The notes under the pieces were generated by a model. It was not told where the DNA came from and made no database searches. It saw only the letters and a list, made by a program, of their open reading frames with translations. A stretch of DNA of 22,651 nucleotides from a virus. How positions within the stretch are numbered: the first letter of the stretch is position 1; each line of letters begins with the position of its first letter. Shown here piece after piece: positions 1 through 5,606 of the stretch. The position numbers and the translations under genes were made by a program. The DNA is taken from positions 1 to 22,651 of IMG/VR virus record IMGVR_UViG_3300001848_000215; one strand, given 5' to 3'.

Positions 1-179
1 GTTGCCAGCGGGAAATGGTTGACATCCAGCGAGCCAAGACCGTCCTCAGTCAAGATATAGACGGGATTGGGCGAACCAGCACCAAAGGTTGATTTGCCAA
101 TACCCTCGACGCCATAGACCATGATCCTGGGGGCGGCCATGGCATCATTCTTGCGTATGCTCTTTAGATCAAACGCCAT
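1..179 (-). CDS. P-loop ATP-binding protein, partial (C-terminus beyond left edge)
   Basis: Only the first 59 codons are inside the window, read leftward from ATG at 177-179. The visible protein starts MAFDLKSIRKNDAMAAPRIM and carries a Walker A motif, GVEGIGKST, at about residues 23-31, followed by a strand ending ILTEDG. This is the start typical of phage AAA_24/RecA-like nucleotide-binding proteins found in recombination and replication modules; that assignment is from family knowledge. The start overlaps the end of the upstream gene by 11 bases (ATGGCGTTTGA) and has GGAG about 9 bases upstream, so the two genes are probably translationally coupled. The substrate cannot be told from this fragment. 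Confidence 0.8.
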   Translation of the reverse strand, partial: MAFDLKSIRKNDAMAAPRIMVYGVEGIGKSTFGAGSPNPVYILTEDGLGSLDVNHFPLA

Positions 180-576
180 CGTCCGGCTCCTCAATAGTTA
201 TGCTGGTTTTCAGGGGTTTCACGGTTACCGCATCTGCTAATTTGCGCCACAAATCGGGCCGGTTTGCGCGATAGAATTTCAATGCGGCTTCGTCGGGCAT
301 GGTTTCGACCTTTATTGGCTTTTGTTCTTTGGGCCAATTAGCCGTTAATTCCAACAGCTTATCCAAATCAACCTTATAAGACAGCTTGCCAGTAGCATGA
401 ATTCGGACGCCGTTAGGCAGCGTTAGACTGGAAGAACCTTCCTCACGCGCTGGCGCCAACTTCAATATTTGGCTTTCAATCGCAAGGCGTTTCGCATTAG
501 CCTTGCGCTCTCTTGCCTTTACATTAAACCATTCTTGAGCCAGATGCTCAAGTTCGGCCTCACTATTCGACATCAT
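169..576 (-). CDS. conserved phage protein upstream of ATP-binding protein
   Basis: A 135-residue soluble protein. The N-terminal third is charged and helical (EAELEHLAQEWFNVKARERK). It is followed by a beta-rich stretch (GVRIHATGKLSYKVDLDKL) and ends VKPLKTSITIEEPDDGV. I know similar proteins from phage recombination/replication modules next to AAA_24 ATPases, where they have no assigned function. A longer reading is possible from TTG at 586-588, but ATG at 574-576 is preferred because GGAG lies 6 bases upstream of it. The gene overlaps the next gene leftward by 11 bases, and they form one leftward operon. Function is unknown; a role with the ATPase in recombination or replication is only suggested by position. 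Confidence 0.75.
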   Translation of the reverse strand: MMSNSEAELEHLAQEWFNVKARERKANAKRLAIESQILKLAPAREEGSSSLTLPNGVRIHATGKLSYKVDLDKLLELTANWPKEQKPIKVETMPDEAALKFYRANRPDLWRKLADAVTVKPLKTSITIEEPDDGV

Positions 577-711
577 GGGCTTCTCCAAATCGGGTCCGAT
601 TGGCTACCATGGGCCTTGCACAAAAAACAAGATGTTTTTTTTACAACATTTATCTTGCGCCCGATTCCCTTTAGTGCATATTCCGCAAATCACTACTGAT
701 AGGGACTTGTT
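577..711. promoter_or_regulatory. divergent intergenic region with imperfect palindrome
   Basis: This 135-base gap separates the leftward operon (first gene ends at 576) from the rightward helix-turn-helix and primase-helicase operon. It should hold promoters for both directions. An imperfect inverted repeat lies at 628-657: left arm CAAGATGTT, right arm AACAT then ATCTTG, separated by a T-rich stretch. It is a plausible operator for the helix-turn-helix protein just downstream. A weak rightward promoter could be TTGCGC at 655-660 with CATATT at 677-682 (16-base spacer). No strong consensus promoter is visible on either strand, so promoter positions are guesses. Confidence 0.35.
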
Positions 712-948
712 ATGGCTTACATCAAAGGCAGGTGCGAACCCGCCTATACTATTGTGCGCCGCCTTGGCGGCGTAATGAAAACAGCCAAAATCCTAGACCT
801 TACGCCTAGCACCGTCAGCCGGTGGCTCGTTGAAACTGGTACAGCCGGACAGATACCCCAGAAATACTGGATCACGCTCTTAAACCACGCCCTAGCCCGA
901 AACATCAATATAACGCTCAAAGACATTTCCGGCATCATCATCAAATAG
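712..948 (+). CDS. small helix-turn-helix DNA-binding protein (Cro/YdaS-like)
   Basis: A 78-residue protein. Residues 12-40 (YTIVRRLGGVMKTAKILDLT, then PSTVSRWL) read as a Cro/YdaS-type helix-turn-helix: one helix, the recognition turn and then the TPSTVSRW recognition helix. The segment IPQKYWITLL after it is typical of small phage repressors of this class. It probably binds DNA and regulates the divergent promoters directly upstream, by analogy with Cro-like proteins beside divergent phage operons. AGGG at 701-704 gives a reasonable ribosome site for ATG 712; a shorter start at codon 22 would cut into the fold. It is followed after 9 bases by the primase-helicase gene, so the two are likely co-transcribed. 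Confidence 0.75.
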   Translation: MAYIKGRCEPAYTIVRRLGGVMKTAKILDLTPSTVSRWLVETGTAGQIPQKYWITLLNHALARNINITLKDISGIIIK

Positions 949-957
949 GGCGCTAAA

Positions 958-2865
958 ATGCGTAACTCTGAGTTCTTGTCTGCCGTGTACGGCAGGCTAA
1001 AGGACGATTATGGCTGGACAACATCGTTTGCCAGCGACCCCAGCGAGGCCGCGCCTCAGGTCTGGGCTGGCACATCCTGGGCCGGTACTGGTCCGCAAAA
1101 GACCATCATAGACCAGCGCACGGAAGACAATAATTACTATTGCGTCAGCGTCATGTATGCCCGCGAGGGGCAAAAGCGCCGGTCTAAAGAGTGCTTCGGG
1201 CGCCTTGCCGTCTTGCTGGCCGATGATGCCGATCTAAAATCCCTCAACGGCGCGTCCAGCTATGCCTTGGAAACCAGCCCCGGCAAGTATCAGATTGGAA
1301 TCATTCTAGACCCTGAAGACCCCGATACCCGCAACCTACCCCTTATTGATGCCGTGCTTCACGCCATGGCGGCAAGTGGCCTGATTAACGCCGATCCATC
1401 AGGCAATAACTGCGTCCGATACGGGCGCCTGCTAGGCTCCAACACAAAGCGCCGGGATAGTGGCATCTGGACCGTCCGCGCCCTGTTCTGCCATCTGAAC
1501 GAAGTCTATAGCTTATCCGACGCCGTTGCGACCTTCGGCCTAGACCTGGACGCAATCAAAGCCGGTCTGTCCGCCCCCAAGCCCAAGCCGGAAGGCACGG
1601 GCGATGCCGTTGACCTTATCAAATCCCTGATTAACCCTAACCTTGAGCAGCGGTCTTACCACGACCCGCTTATGAAGCTGTCGGCGTCCATGATCGCCAG
1701 CGGCCTCAAGCCTGGCGCCACGGTCAACGTCCTGCGCTCGATCATGCTGGCCTCCAAGCCAGAGCAGGAAGGCCCAGAGCTGGACCGTTGGCGGGACCGA
1801 TTCGGCCCTGAGCTGGTCCGCATGGTGCAAGGGGCTGAGAAATACCAGCCCAAGCCGGAAGCACCTTTAGACCTTGCCCATTACTGGCGCACGGTCCCTG
1901 AATTGGGCGAAAGCACCAAGAATATTCGCTGGCTCGTTAAAAACCTGATCCCTGCCGATAGCATGGGCATGATTTTCGGCGCCTCTGGCACATTTAAATC
2001 ATTCCTTGCCCTGGACCTTTGCCTGTCAGTCGCCAATGGCCTCTCATGGACAGGCCGCAAGACCGAAACAGGCCCCGTCTGCTACATGGCTGCAGAAGGC
2101 GGGGCGGGCATCTATAAACGCATTATAGCCTGGCAGAATGGCGTGGAGCCGCCCAGCAATTTCCGCGTCTGCACCATCCCTATTTTGCTATCCGCCCGCG
2201 AGGAAATAGCCGCTTTGCGGCAGTCCATCATAGCCTTGCCGGAAATCCCCAAGCTGATCGTGATCGACACGCTTTCCCAAACCTTTGCCGGGGATGAAAA
2301 CAGCTCCAGCGACATCGCCACATATCTTCGCATGATAAACAGCGAAATCCGCGAGCCTTTTCACGCCACAGTTATCGTCATCCACCACAGCGGCCATAGC
2401 GCCAGCGAACGGCCCCGTGGTTCGAGCGCCATCACGGCCAACGTCGATTTCCTGCTAGGCTGCTTTCGCACCGATCCAGAAGCCATGAACGCCCGCCTCG
2501 AAGTGACCAAGCAAAAAGACGGCGACAAGGTTAGGGGCCTGTATTTTGAGCTTGAACGCCGCGTTGTCGGCAAGGACGAAGAAAACGAAGAAATATCCAG
2601 CCTTGTCGCAAACTTTAACGATGAAGTGGCAAAGGTACGAGAAAATGCCCTTGGCAGCAAATACGACAAGCTCATTATGCAAATGCTGACAGAAGCCAAT
2701 GGCGGGCAAGTGCTGGAAGAAAAGATGCGCCAAGCCGCTACGTTTATCACCAAAGGCAACAGGGAAAATGCCTCTCGCGGCATACGCCGCGCCCTGAAAG
2801 ACCTCAAAGACGCATTGCGTATCCGCGAAGGCGTAAATGGCTCATGGATGCTAAACGATAACTAA
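958..2865 (+). CDS. primase-helicase (RepB-type primase plus RepA-type AAA ATPase)
   Basis: A 635-residue two-domain replication protein. Residues about 50-175 look like a RepB/archaeo-eukaryotic-type primase: an acidic catalytic strand VLLADDAD (residues 85-92), then ETSPGKYQIGIILD (105-118) and RYGRLLGSNTK (154-164). Residues about 320-550 look like a RepA/AAA_25 helicase: Walker A GASGTFKS (341-348), Walker B LIVIDT (433-438), the VIHHSGH motif (474-480) and RGSSAI (487-492). The C-terminal 90 residues are helical and could be a winged-helix or partner-binding tail. It probably unwinds and primes the phage DNA. A Rep-type initiator role on the repeat region at 5437-5606 is possible but unproven. 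AGGGCG lies just before ATG 958. The stop overlaps that of the convergent gene by 4 bases. Confidence 0.85.
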   Translation: MRNSEFLSAVYGRLKDDYGWTTSFASDPSEAAPQVWAGTSWAGTGPQKTIIDQRTEDNNYYCVSVMYAREGQKRRSKECFGRLAVLLADDADLKSLNGASSYALETSPGKYQIGIILDPEDPDTRNLPLIDAVLHAMAASGLINADPSGNNCVRYGRLLGSNTKRRDSGIWTVRALFCHLNEVYSLSDAVATFGLDLDAIKAGLSAPKPKPEGTGDAVDLIKSLINPNLEQRSYHDPLMKLSASMIASGLKPGATVNVLRSIMLASKPEQEGPELDRWRDRFGPELVRMVQGAEKYQPKPEAPLDLAHYWRTVPELGESTKNIRWLVKNLIPADSMGMIFGASGTFKSFLALDLCLSVANGLSWTGRKTETGPVCYMAAEGGAGIYKRIIAWQNGVEPPSNFRVCTIPILLSAREEIAALRQSIIALPEIPKLIVIDTLSQTFAGDENSSSDIATYLRMINSEIREPFHATVIVIHHSGHSASERPRGSSAITANVDFLLGCFRTDPEAMNARLEVTKQKDGDKVRGLYFELERRVVGKDEENEEISSLVANFNDEVAKVRENALGSKYDKLIMQMLTEANGGQVLEEKMRQAATFITKGNRENASRGIRRALKDLKDALRIREGVNGSWMLNDN

Positions 2866-2878
2866 TCCGTGATTAGTT
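2860..2878. terminator. perfect hairpin spanning two convergent stop codons
   Basis: AACTAATC and GATTAGTT form a perfect 8-base stem with a 3-base loop (CGT). It sits exactly where the rightward primase-helicase gene and the leftward DUF6378-like gene meet and contains both stop codons. The location suits a bidirectional terminator or transcript-end structure. The stem is AT-rich and has no clear U-tract on either side, so intrinsic termination is not certain. Confidence 0.35.
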
Positions 2879-3122
2879 CCGCAATGATCGCAACATAGCC
2901 GCATATGTCTTGCAAGCTGTCCAGATGCCTGGGCGTTGCATTCAGCCGCGCCAGCTTCAAATCTACCATGCACCGGGCGACTTGTTCCGGCGTGACTTTA
3001 TAGCCCAGCGTACTGCTCCAGCGATTTGCCGTGTCCTGCATATTCTCGCGAATATCGCCATACGCCTCGCCGCGTTCGCGCAGGATCAGGCTGACATGGC
3101 TTAGAAAATCAGTGGCTTTCAT
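2862..3122 (-). CDS. DUF6378-like phage protein
   Basis: An 86-residue protein. The pattern FLSHVSLILRERGEAYGDIR, then ENMQDTANRWSSTLG, VTPEQVARCMVDLKLARL and DSLQDICGYVAII matches a phage family I know as DUF6378 (RxxxYGxxxxNF... W...LG...V....A..M..LKxAR....... DS..D..GY). The family is helical and resembles MazG-like all-alpha folds, but has no established reaction. ATG 3120-3122 overlaps the preceding gene's TGA (ATGA) and has GAGGAAGG a few bases upstream, so translation is well supported. This is the last gene of the leftward early operon. Confidence 0.8.
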   Translation of the reverse strand: MKATDFLSHVSLILRERGEAYGDIRENMQDTANRWSSTLGYKVTPEQVARCMVDLKLARLNATPRHLDSLQDICGYVAIIAELITD

Positions 3123-3310
3123 TTGACCTTCCTCAACTTGCTTTCCTGAATTACGCCCTTGCTTGCTTTATACGGCCATCCCACAGACGCGGCGGGGCTG
3201 GGCTGCGTGTAACGCTGCGCCCAGATCATATCGACATAATCCTGCTGCGTTGCACAGCCCTCGGCCAATTCCGCAAGAATGCGCCTGGCGTCTTTATCGT
3301 GATGCAGCAT
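3119..3310 (-). CDS. small phage protein, unknown function
   Basis: A 63-residue protein beginning MLHHDKDARRILAELAEG and ending in a basic tail (ESKLRKVK). The frame is open further upstream, but ATG 3308-3310 is chosen because AAGGAG lies exactly 6 bases before it. The alternative ATG two codons earlier is too close to that signal. The N-terminal half is predicted helical with acidic and basic residues. The middle (QRYTQPSPAASVGWPYK) looks unstructured. It overlaps the zinc-ribbon gene upstream by 17 bases and the DUF6378-like gene downstream by an ATGA. I do not recognise a family. Confidence 0.65.
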   Translation of the reverse strand: MLHHDKDARRILAELAEGCATQQDYVDMIWAQRYTQPSPAASVGWPYKASKGVIQESKLRKVK

Positions 3311-3461
3311 TTTCATCTCCTTGTTCGCGCTTACGGCAAATGTAGCAATCATACCAGAGCCGGTCCTTGGCGTCCCATTTTGCGGTGGCGCCTTTGGGCA
3401 ATTGAGCGCCGCACCGGCAGCGGACGGCGTAAGGCGTAGGTTTAAGCCTTTGCGTGGTCAT
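3294..3461 (-). CDS. zinc-ribbon mini-protein
   Basis: A 55-residue protein starting MTTQRLKPTPYAVRCRCGAQ. Two cysteine pairs, C15/C17 (CRCG) and C39/C42 (CYIC), are spaced like a zinc ribbon. The linker is basic and aromatic (KWDAKDRLWYD), and the tail is KREQGDENAASR. ATG 3459-3461 overlaps the preceding TGA (ATGA), and the gene runs 17 bases into the next one, so it lies in a translationally coupled chain. Phage proteins of this type usually bind nucleic acid or host protein, but there is no specific clue here. Confidence 0.65.
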   Translation of the reverse strand: MTTQRLKPTPYAVRCRCGAQLPKGATAKWDAKDRLWYDCYICRKREQGDENAASR

Positions 3462-3622
3462 GCCTTGGCCTTTTTGGGCTTAGGCTTACGCTTTGCGGCT
3501 TGCTTTTTATAAAAATCGGGATCGCCAGAGCTAATGCGCCGGTCCTTGCTCGCGCCGGTCCCGGCCTTGCCGCCCTTTGTGCCGATGCCTTTGAGATATT
3601 CTAGGATTGCTTCTTTGGTCAT
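3458..3622 (-). CDS. very basic small phage protein
   Basis: A 54-residue protein with a short helical start (MTKEAILEYLKG), a Gly/Lys-rich centre (IGTKGGKAGTGASKDRR) and a Lys-rich tail (KKQAAKRKPKPKKAKA). The strong positive charge suggests nucleic-acid binding; this is inference from composition only. ATG 3620-3622 is preceded by GAGGAAAG on the minus strand, a good ribosome site. It ends in an ATGA overlap with the zinc-ribbon gene. Similar Lys-rich mini-proteins are common in phage early regions without known function. Confidence 0.6.
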   Translation of the reverse strand: MTKEAILEYLKGIGTKGGKAGTGASKDRRISSGDPDFYKKQAAKRKPKPKKAKA

Positions 3623-3636
3623 GTTTTACTCTTTCC

Positions 3637-3807
3637 TCAAAAACAAGTGCCGCATGAGCAATGCGTGTAGCCGCCAGACTCGCAGCGGGGCGATGCGTCA
3701 TGCGGGGGGTGAAAGTCGCTGTTTGCGGCCCGTTCCTGGTCGCACAGCTTGCACTCGCCATGCGGGGCCTTGTGGCGCCGGGCGGGCTTTTGCGGATCAT
3801 CAGCCAT
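3637..3807 (-). CDS. Cys/His-rich mini-protein, likely zinc-binding
   Basis: A 56-residue protein. It contains H16-G-E-C19-K-L-C22, two later histidines (H33, H36) and C42, then a closing HCSCGTCF (C50, C52, C55). Seven cysteines or histidines in paired spacing suggest one or two structural zinc sites. The start, ATG 3805-3807, shares one base with the preceding gene's stop (TGATG), a coupling arrangement. An overlapping 89-codon frame on the same strand is longer but has no ribosome site and no recognisable pattern, so this reading is preferred. Function unknown. Confidence 0.6.
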   Translation of the reverse strand: MADDPQKPARRHKAPHGECKLCDQERAANSDFHPPHDASPRCESGGYTHCSCGTCF

Positions 3808-3965
3808 CAAAGCACCTGCTGAATAGCCGCATGGATCGCGTAACCAAGCAAAAACAGCACGGCAATCTCAAGGCCCAAAATTAGGGCCGAAACGCCAATG
3901 CGCGCGCCAGTGGCCAGACATGACCGCCAGGTGCGAGGAGGCGGGGGCGGGATATAGCATTGCAT
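3807..3965 (-). CDS. single-pass small membrane protein
   Basis: A 52-residue protein with a proline-rich start (MQCYIPPPPPRTWRS) and one strongly hydrophobic segment at about residues 28-46 (SALILGLEIAVLFLLGYAI), then a short tail. It is most likely a one-helix inner-membrane peptide. ATG 3963-3965 is chosen because GAAAGGA precedes it on the minus strand; the frame is open much further upstream but without a signal. The stop overlaps the start of the next gene (TGATG). Small membrane peptides of this kind in phage early operons may alter host envelope processes, but nothing specific shows that here. Confidence 0.6.
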   Translation of the reverse strand: MQCYIPPPPPRTWRSCLATGARIGVSALILGLEIAVLFLLGYAIHAAIQQVL

Positions 3966-4030
3966 CGGGCTATCCTTTCGTGGGTCAAGCGGATTGTCTT
4001 TGTTGTGCTTAGTATGGCCGGGCGGGCTAG

Positions 4031-4249
4031 TCAAGCGGGCTGCGCTGACTGTCCGGCTTGCGGGGCTTGCTCCGGCGCGCGGCGGTTCCAGTTGGCCCAT
4101 GCCTCGCTCAGACTGTCCCCGCCTGTCTGCGGGTTGACCTTGCATTCATCGCTATCACAGCCGACGTAATACCGCCCGGCTATGACATGAGCCAGGCCAA
4201 GGCCCGCCCCGCAAAAGGGGCAAGGCAGGGTGCGAGTGCGGAGGGGCAT
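4031..4249 (-). CDS. Lar-like (restriction-alleviation type) zinc-finger protein
   Basis: A 72-residue protein whose residues 8-57 fit the Lar pattern: CPFCG at 10-14, a strand RYYVGC (C31) with a second cysteine at C36, a G-G turn at 43-44, then EAWANWNRR at 49-57. In the family the four cysteines bind zinc. Lar of the Rac prophage relieves restriction by type I systems, but most phage relatives are untested, so an anti-restriction role is only a suggestion. ATG at 4247-4249 is preferred because TTTGGAG lies 8 bases before it. The tail (EQAPQAGQSAQPA) is low-complexity. The gene is separated by 65 bases from the membrane protein gene downstream. Confidence 0.75.
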   Translation of the reverse strand: MPLRTRTLPCPFCGAGLGLAHVIAGRYYVGCDSDECKVNPQTGGDSLSEAWANWNRRAPEQAPQAGQSAQPA

Positions 4250-4290
4250 TTTGCAGGCTCCAAAGTTTAGGTTGCCGGGTCTTTCCCGTA

Positions 4291-4317
4291 TATGCCCCCG
4301 CGAGTAGCAGGGGCATA
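4291..4317. other. perfect 8-base hairpin between early genes
   Basis: TATGCCCC at 4291-4298 and GGGGCATA at 4310-4317 form a perfect stem around an 11-base loop, in the gap between the gene ending at 4329 and the Lar-like gene starting at 4249. On the minus-strand transcript it would lie just upstream of the Lar-like ribosome site. It has no U-tract. It could be an RNA processing site, an attenuator or a partial terminator. Confidence 0.3.
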
Positions 4318-4328
4318 GGCTGGAAAGG

Positions 4329-4523
4329 TTAGGCGGCTGAATGAGCAAGGCGCATATAAACATTCGCCAAGGTATCGGCACGTTCCGCCCATGCCTCTAG
4401 CTGTTCCGGGCTGGCAATGGCGCTACCGCCATCCTGGGCCGCATAACGGCATTTCTGCGCGTAATGCATCAAGGCGGCGTACTGAATAGACGCGTCCTGC
4501 TGGTGGCGTTCATTCGGTGTCAT
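4329..4523 (-). CDS. small helical phage protein, unknown function
   Basis: A 64-residue protein starting MTPNERHQQDASIQYAALMH with an Ala-rich helical body (SPEQLEAWAERADTLANVYM). The frame is open from a TTG five codons earlier, but ATG 4521-4523 is preferred because TTTGGAG stands about 9 bases before it. It looks all-alpha, without cysteines or membrane segments. I do not recognise a family. Its leader matches those of two neighbouring early genes (see findings). Confidence 0.6.
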   Translation of the reverse strand: MTPNERHQQDASIQYAALMHYAQKCRYAAQDGGSAIASPEQLEAWAERADTLANVYMRLAHSAA

Positions 4524-4590
4524 GGCGTGTTTCTCCAAAGGTTAGAGTTAGTATCCGGCTGCAACGCCGCAACGCTGCGGGGAATGAGAA

Positions 4591-4869
4591 TCAGGCGGAA
4601 GTAAGCGGGGTTACGTGGTGCGGAAAGCGGCGCATGGGCCAAACCATGCCGTTGGAAAGTTCGCGGTAATCCTGGCCGTATGTCAGCCCCAGACGCTTCA
4701 TGCGGTTTCGGATGGCGCGGGCATAAGTACGGGCTTTGCCATGCTCCCGGTCGTCCATGAACAAGCCTGGGTCTGTTGCATGGTTTAAAGCGGCGCAAAG
4801 GCCCCAAACGGTATGGCCAGCTGTCCAAAACGTGCCGTCATAGCGGCGTTGCAAAAATGGGTAAATCAT
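4591..4869 (-). CDS. phage protein, unknown function
   Basis: A 92-residue protein (MIYPFLQRRYDGTFWTAGHT...). It is rich in aromatic and basic residues: RNRMKRLGLTYGQDYREL in the middle and MVWPMRRFPHHVTP near the end. ATG 4867-4869 is chosen over an in-frame TTG five codons upstream because CTTGGAG ends 9 bases before it. It lies between the gene at 4887-5060 (18 bases upstream) and the gene at 4329-4523. The basic character would allow nucleic-acid binding, but no motif supports that. Confidence 0.55.
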   Translation of the reverse strand: MIYPFLQRRYDGTFWTAGHTVWGLCAALNHATDPGLFMDDREHGKARTYARAIRNRMKRLGLTYGQDYRELSNGMVWPMRRFPHHVTPLTSA

Positions 4870-4886
4870 TATGCTATTCTCCAAGG

Positions 4887-5060
4887 TTAGGGTTTAGGCC
4901 AAGGTGCCGGCATCACAGGCACAGGCTTGCCGGCATAGCCCAAAGCCCATGCTTCAAGTTCCGGCAGATCGTAGCTGCTGTGGCGCACCTCGCCGTCCAG
5001 CATGAAAAAGTAGGCTTTCACGCCGTCGGGACGCTCGCAAATGATGATTTGGTGCTTCAT
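4887..5060 (-). CDS. small phage protein, unknown function
   Basis: A 57-residue protein starting MKHQIIICERPDGVKAYFFM, then LDGEVRHSSYDLPELEAWAL and a proline-rich tail (KPVPVMPAPWPKP). The pattern of strands and one helix suggests a compact alpha/beta fold. ATG 5058-5060 lies 2 bases after the preceding peptide's stop codon (TAG at 5063-5065), so it is probably coupled; the ribosome site itself (GGA) is weak. No family recognised. Confidence 0.6.
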   Translation of the reverse strand: MKHQIIICERPDGVKAYFFMLDGEVRHSSYDLPELEAWALGYAGKPVPVMPAPWPKP

Positions 5061-5062
5061 GG

Positions 5063-5143
5063 CTAGTATCCAGCTGCGGCGGCCAACAGGACCGCCAAAC
5101 AGCCGATAAAGCAGATTGCTAGGGCTAGGTGGTCGCTTCGCAT
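5063..5143 (-). CDS. 26-residue one-helix membrane peptide
   Basis: The peptide MRSDHLALAICFIGCLAVLL continues AAAAGY. A short charged start is followed by about 18 hydrophobic residues, so it is a minimal transmembrane peptide. It sits between two better-supported genes, 4 bases downstream of the preceding stop and 2 bases before the next start, which fits a real gene in a coupled chain. The ribosome site is weak (GGTGA). A peptide this short could also be a chance frame. Confidence 0.45.
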   Translation of the reverse strand: MRSDHLALAICFIGCLAVLLAAAAGY

Positions 5144-5147
5144 GGCT

Positions 5148-5261
5148 TCACCGCATCATAAGGGTTACAAAAGCAGATTGCGGCGCAACATAAGATGCAA
5201 CCATGAGCGCGCACCCGCCGATCACAAGCAGATAAATTGAAGCTGCGAAAAGATATTTCAT
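5148..5261 (-). CDS. 37-residue one-helix membrane peptide, first gene of leftward operon
   Basis: The peptide starts MKYLFAASIYLLVIGGCALM and ends QSAFVTLMMR. A hydrophobic helix covers about residues 4-26, with a basic residue at each end. ATG 5259-5261 has a perfect GGAGG 6 bases upstream, and the promoter at 5291-5318 lies just before that, so it is clearly the leading gene of this operon. The N-terminus could also be read as a lipoprotein-like signal (LLVIGGC), but the spacing is not classical. Function unknown. Confidence 0.65.
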   Translation of the reverse strand: MKYLFAASIYLLVIGGCALMVASYVAPQSAFVTLMMR

Positions 5262-5290
5262 TGATTGCCTCCGTTGATTAGGTGCCCCTC

Positions 5291-5318
5291 ATCATACATG
5301 GCAAGCGGCTTGCGTCAA
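5291..5318 (-). promoter_or_regulatory. sigma70-type early promoter with palindromic operator
   Basis: Read on the minus strand: TTGACG (-35, at 5318-5313), a 16-base spacer, then TATGAT (-10, at 5296-5291). This lies about 30 bases upstream of the first early gene's ATG. A perfect 13-base palindrome, GCAAGCGGCTTGC at 5301-5313, fills most of the spacer, where a bound repressor would block RNA polymerase. It is the best promoter in the window. The regulator is unknown; the small helix-turn-helix protein at 712-948 is one candidate. Confidence 0.65.
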
Positions 5319-5369
5319 TAGGGGGGGCAAGGGGGTTGCGCTAATTATTTTGCGAGGGGCGGGGCTGTT

Positions 5370-5392
5370 ATCTCTAGCAAGGCGCTAGAGAT
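5370..5392. repeat. inverted repeat (9-base arms)
   Basis: ATCTCTAGC at 5370-5378 and GCTAGAGAT at 5384-5392 are perfect inverted arms around AAGGC. It is about 50 bases upstream of the early promoter on its transcription axis and 55 bases from the TGTCC cluster, inside a gene-free region. It could be a protein-binding site or a cruciform/hairpin at an origin. No U-tract follows on either strand, so a terminator is less likely. Confidence 0.45.
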
Positions 5393-5436
5393 TAGGGGGT
5401 ATTGACTATCGCCATTCAGTGCCCGCCCCCCCACAT

Positions 5437-5606
5437 GGACAAAGCTGGACAAATGTTGCAGTGCAACATATGTCCGGGTGTGTTCTCGGAATGTTCTATT
5501 TTTTTGGCTTTGTATGTCCGGAAATGTCCGGCTTTGTCCGCGCAAAAAATGCAGCTGGACAAACCAGCCAAGGGGGACGTAGTCCCTTGGCTGTCCGGAT
5601 GTCCGG
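5437..5606. repeat. cluster of TGTCC(G)/GGACA repeats with 29-base palindrome; candidate origin
   Basis: Nine copies of TGTCC (six on plus: 5471, 5515, 5525, 5535, 5592, 5600) or GGACA (three: 5437, 5447, 5557) lie in 170 bases, most extended to TGTCCG. At 5447-5475 two copies bracket ATGTTGCA-G-TGCAACAT, making a 29-base dyad with a single mismatched pair. Three copies at 5515, 5525 and 5535 are exactly 10 bases apart, about one helical turn. Such iteron-like arrays bind replication initiators or regulators. The primase-helicase encoded at 958-2865 makes an origin plausible, but no protein-site link is shown. Confidence 0.5.
5566..5592. repeat. inverted repeat (9-base arms) within repeat cluster
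   Basis: AGCCAAGGG at 5566-5574 and CCCTTGGCT at 5584-5592 form a perfect stem around GGACGTAGT. The arms lie between two TGTCC/GGACA copies. It is followed by TGTCCGG copies and a (GGCT)4 run at 5605-5620. As RNA it would be a stable hairpin without a U-tract. As DNA it could be part of an origin or a binding site. Confidence 0.45.

Noticed and set aside
3531-3800. 89-codon open frame overlapping two mini-genes on the minus strand
   Set aside because: No ribosome site, Arg/Pro/Ala-rich; the two frames at 3458-3622 and 3637-3807 have ribosome signals or coupled starts and ordered Cys/His or Lys patterns.
4546-4590. Possible extra small gene ending in the same AAGY-stop sequence as the peptide at 5063-5143
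   Set aside because: The frame has no start codon before an upstream stop, so the 14-base similarity is at most a relic or chance.
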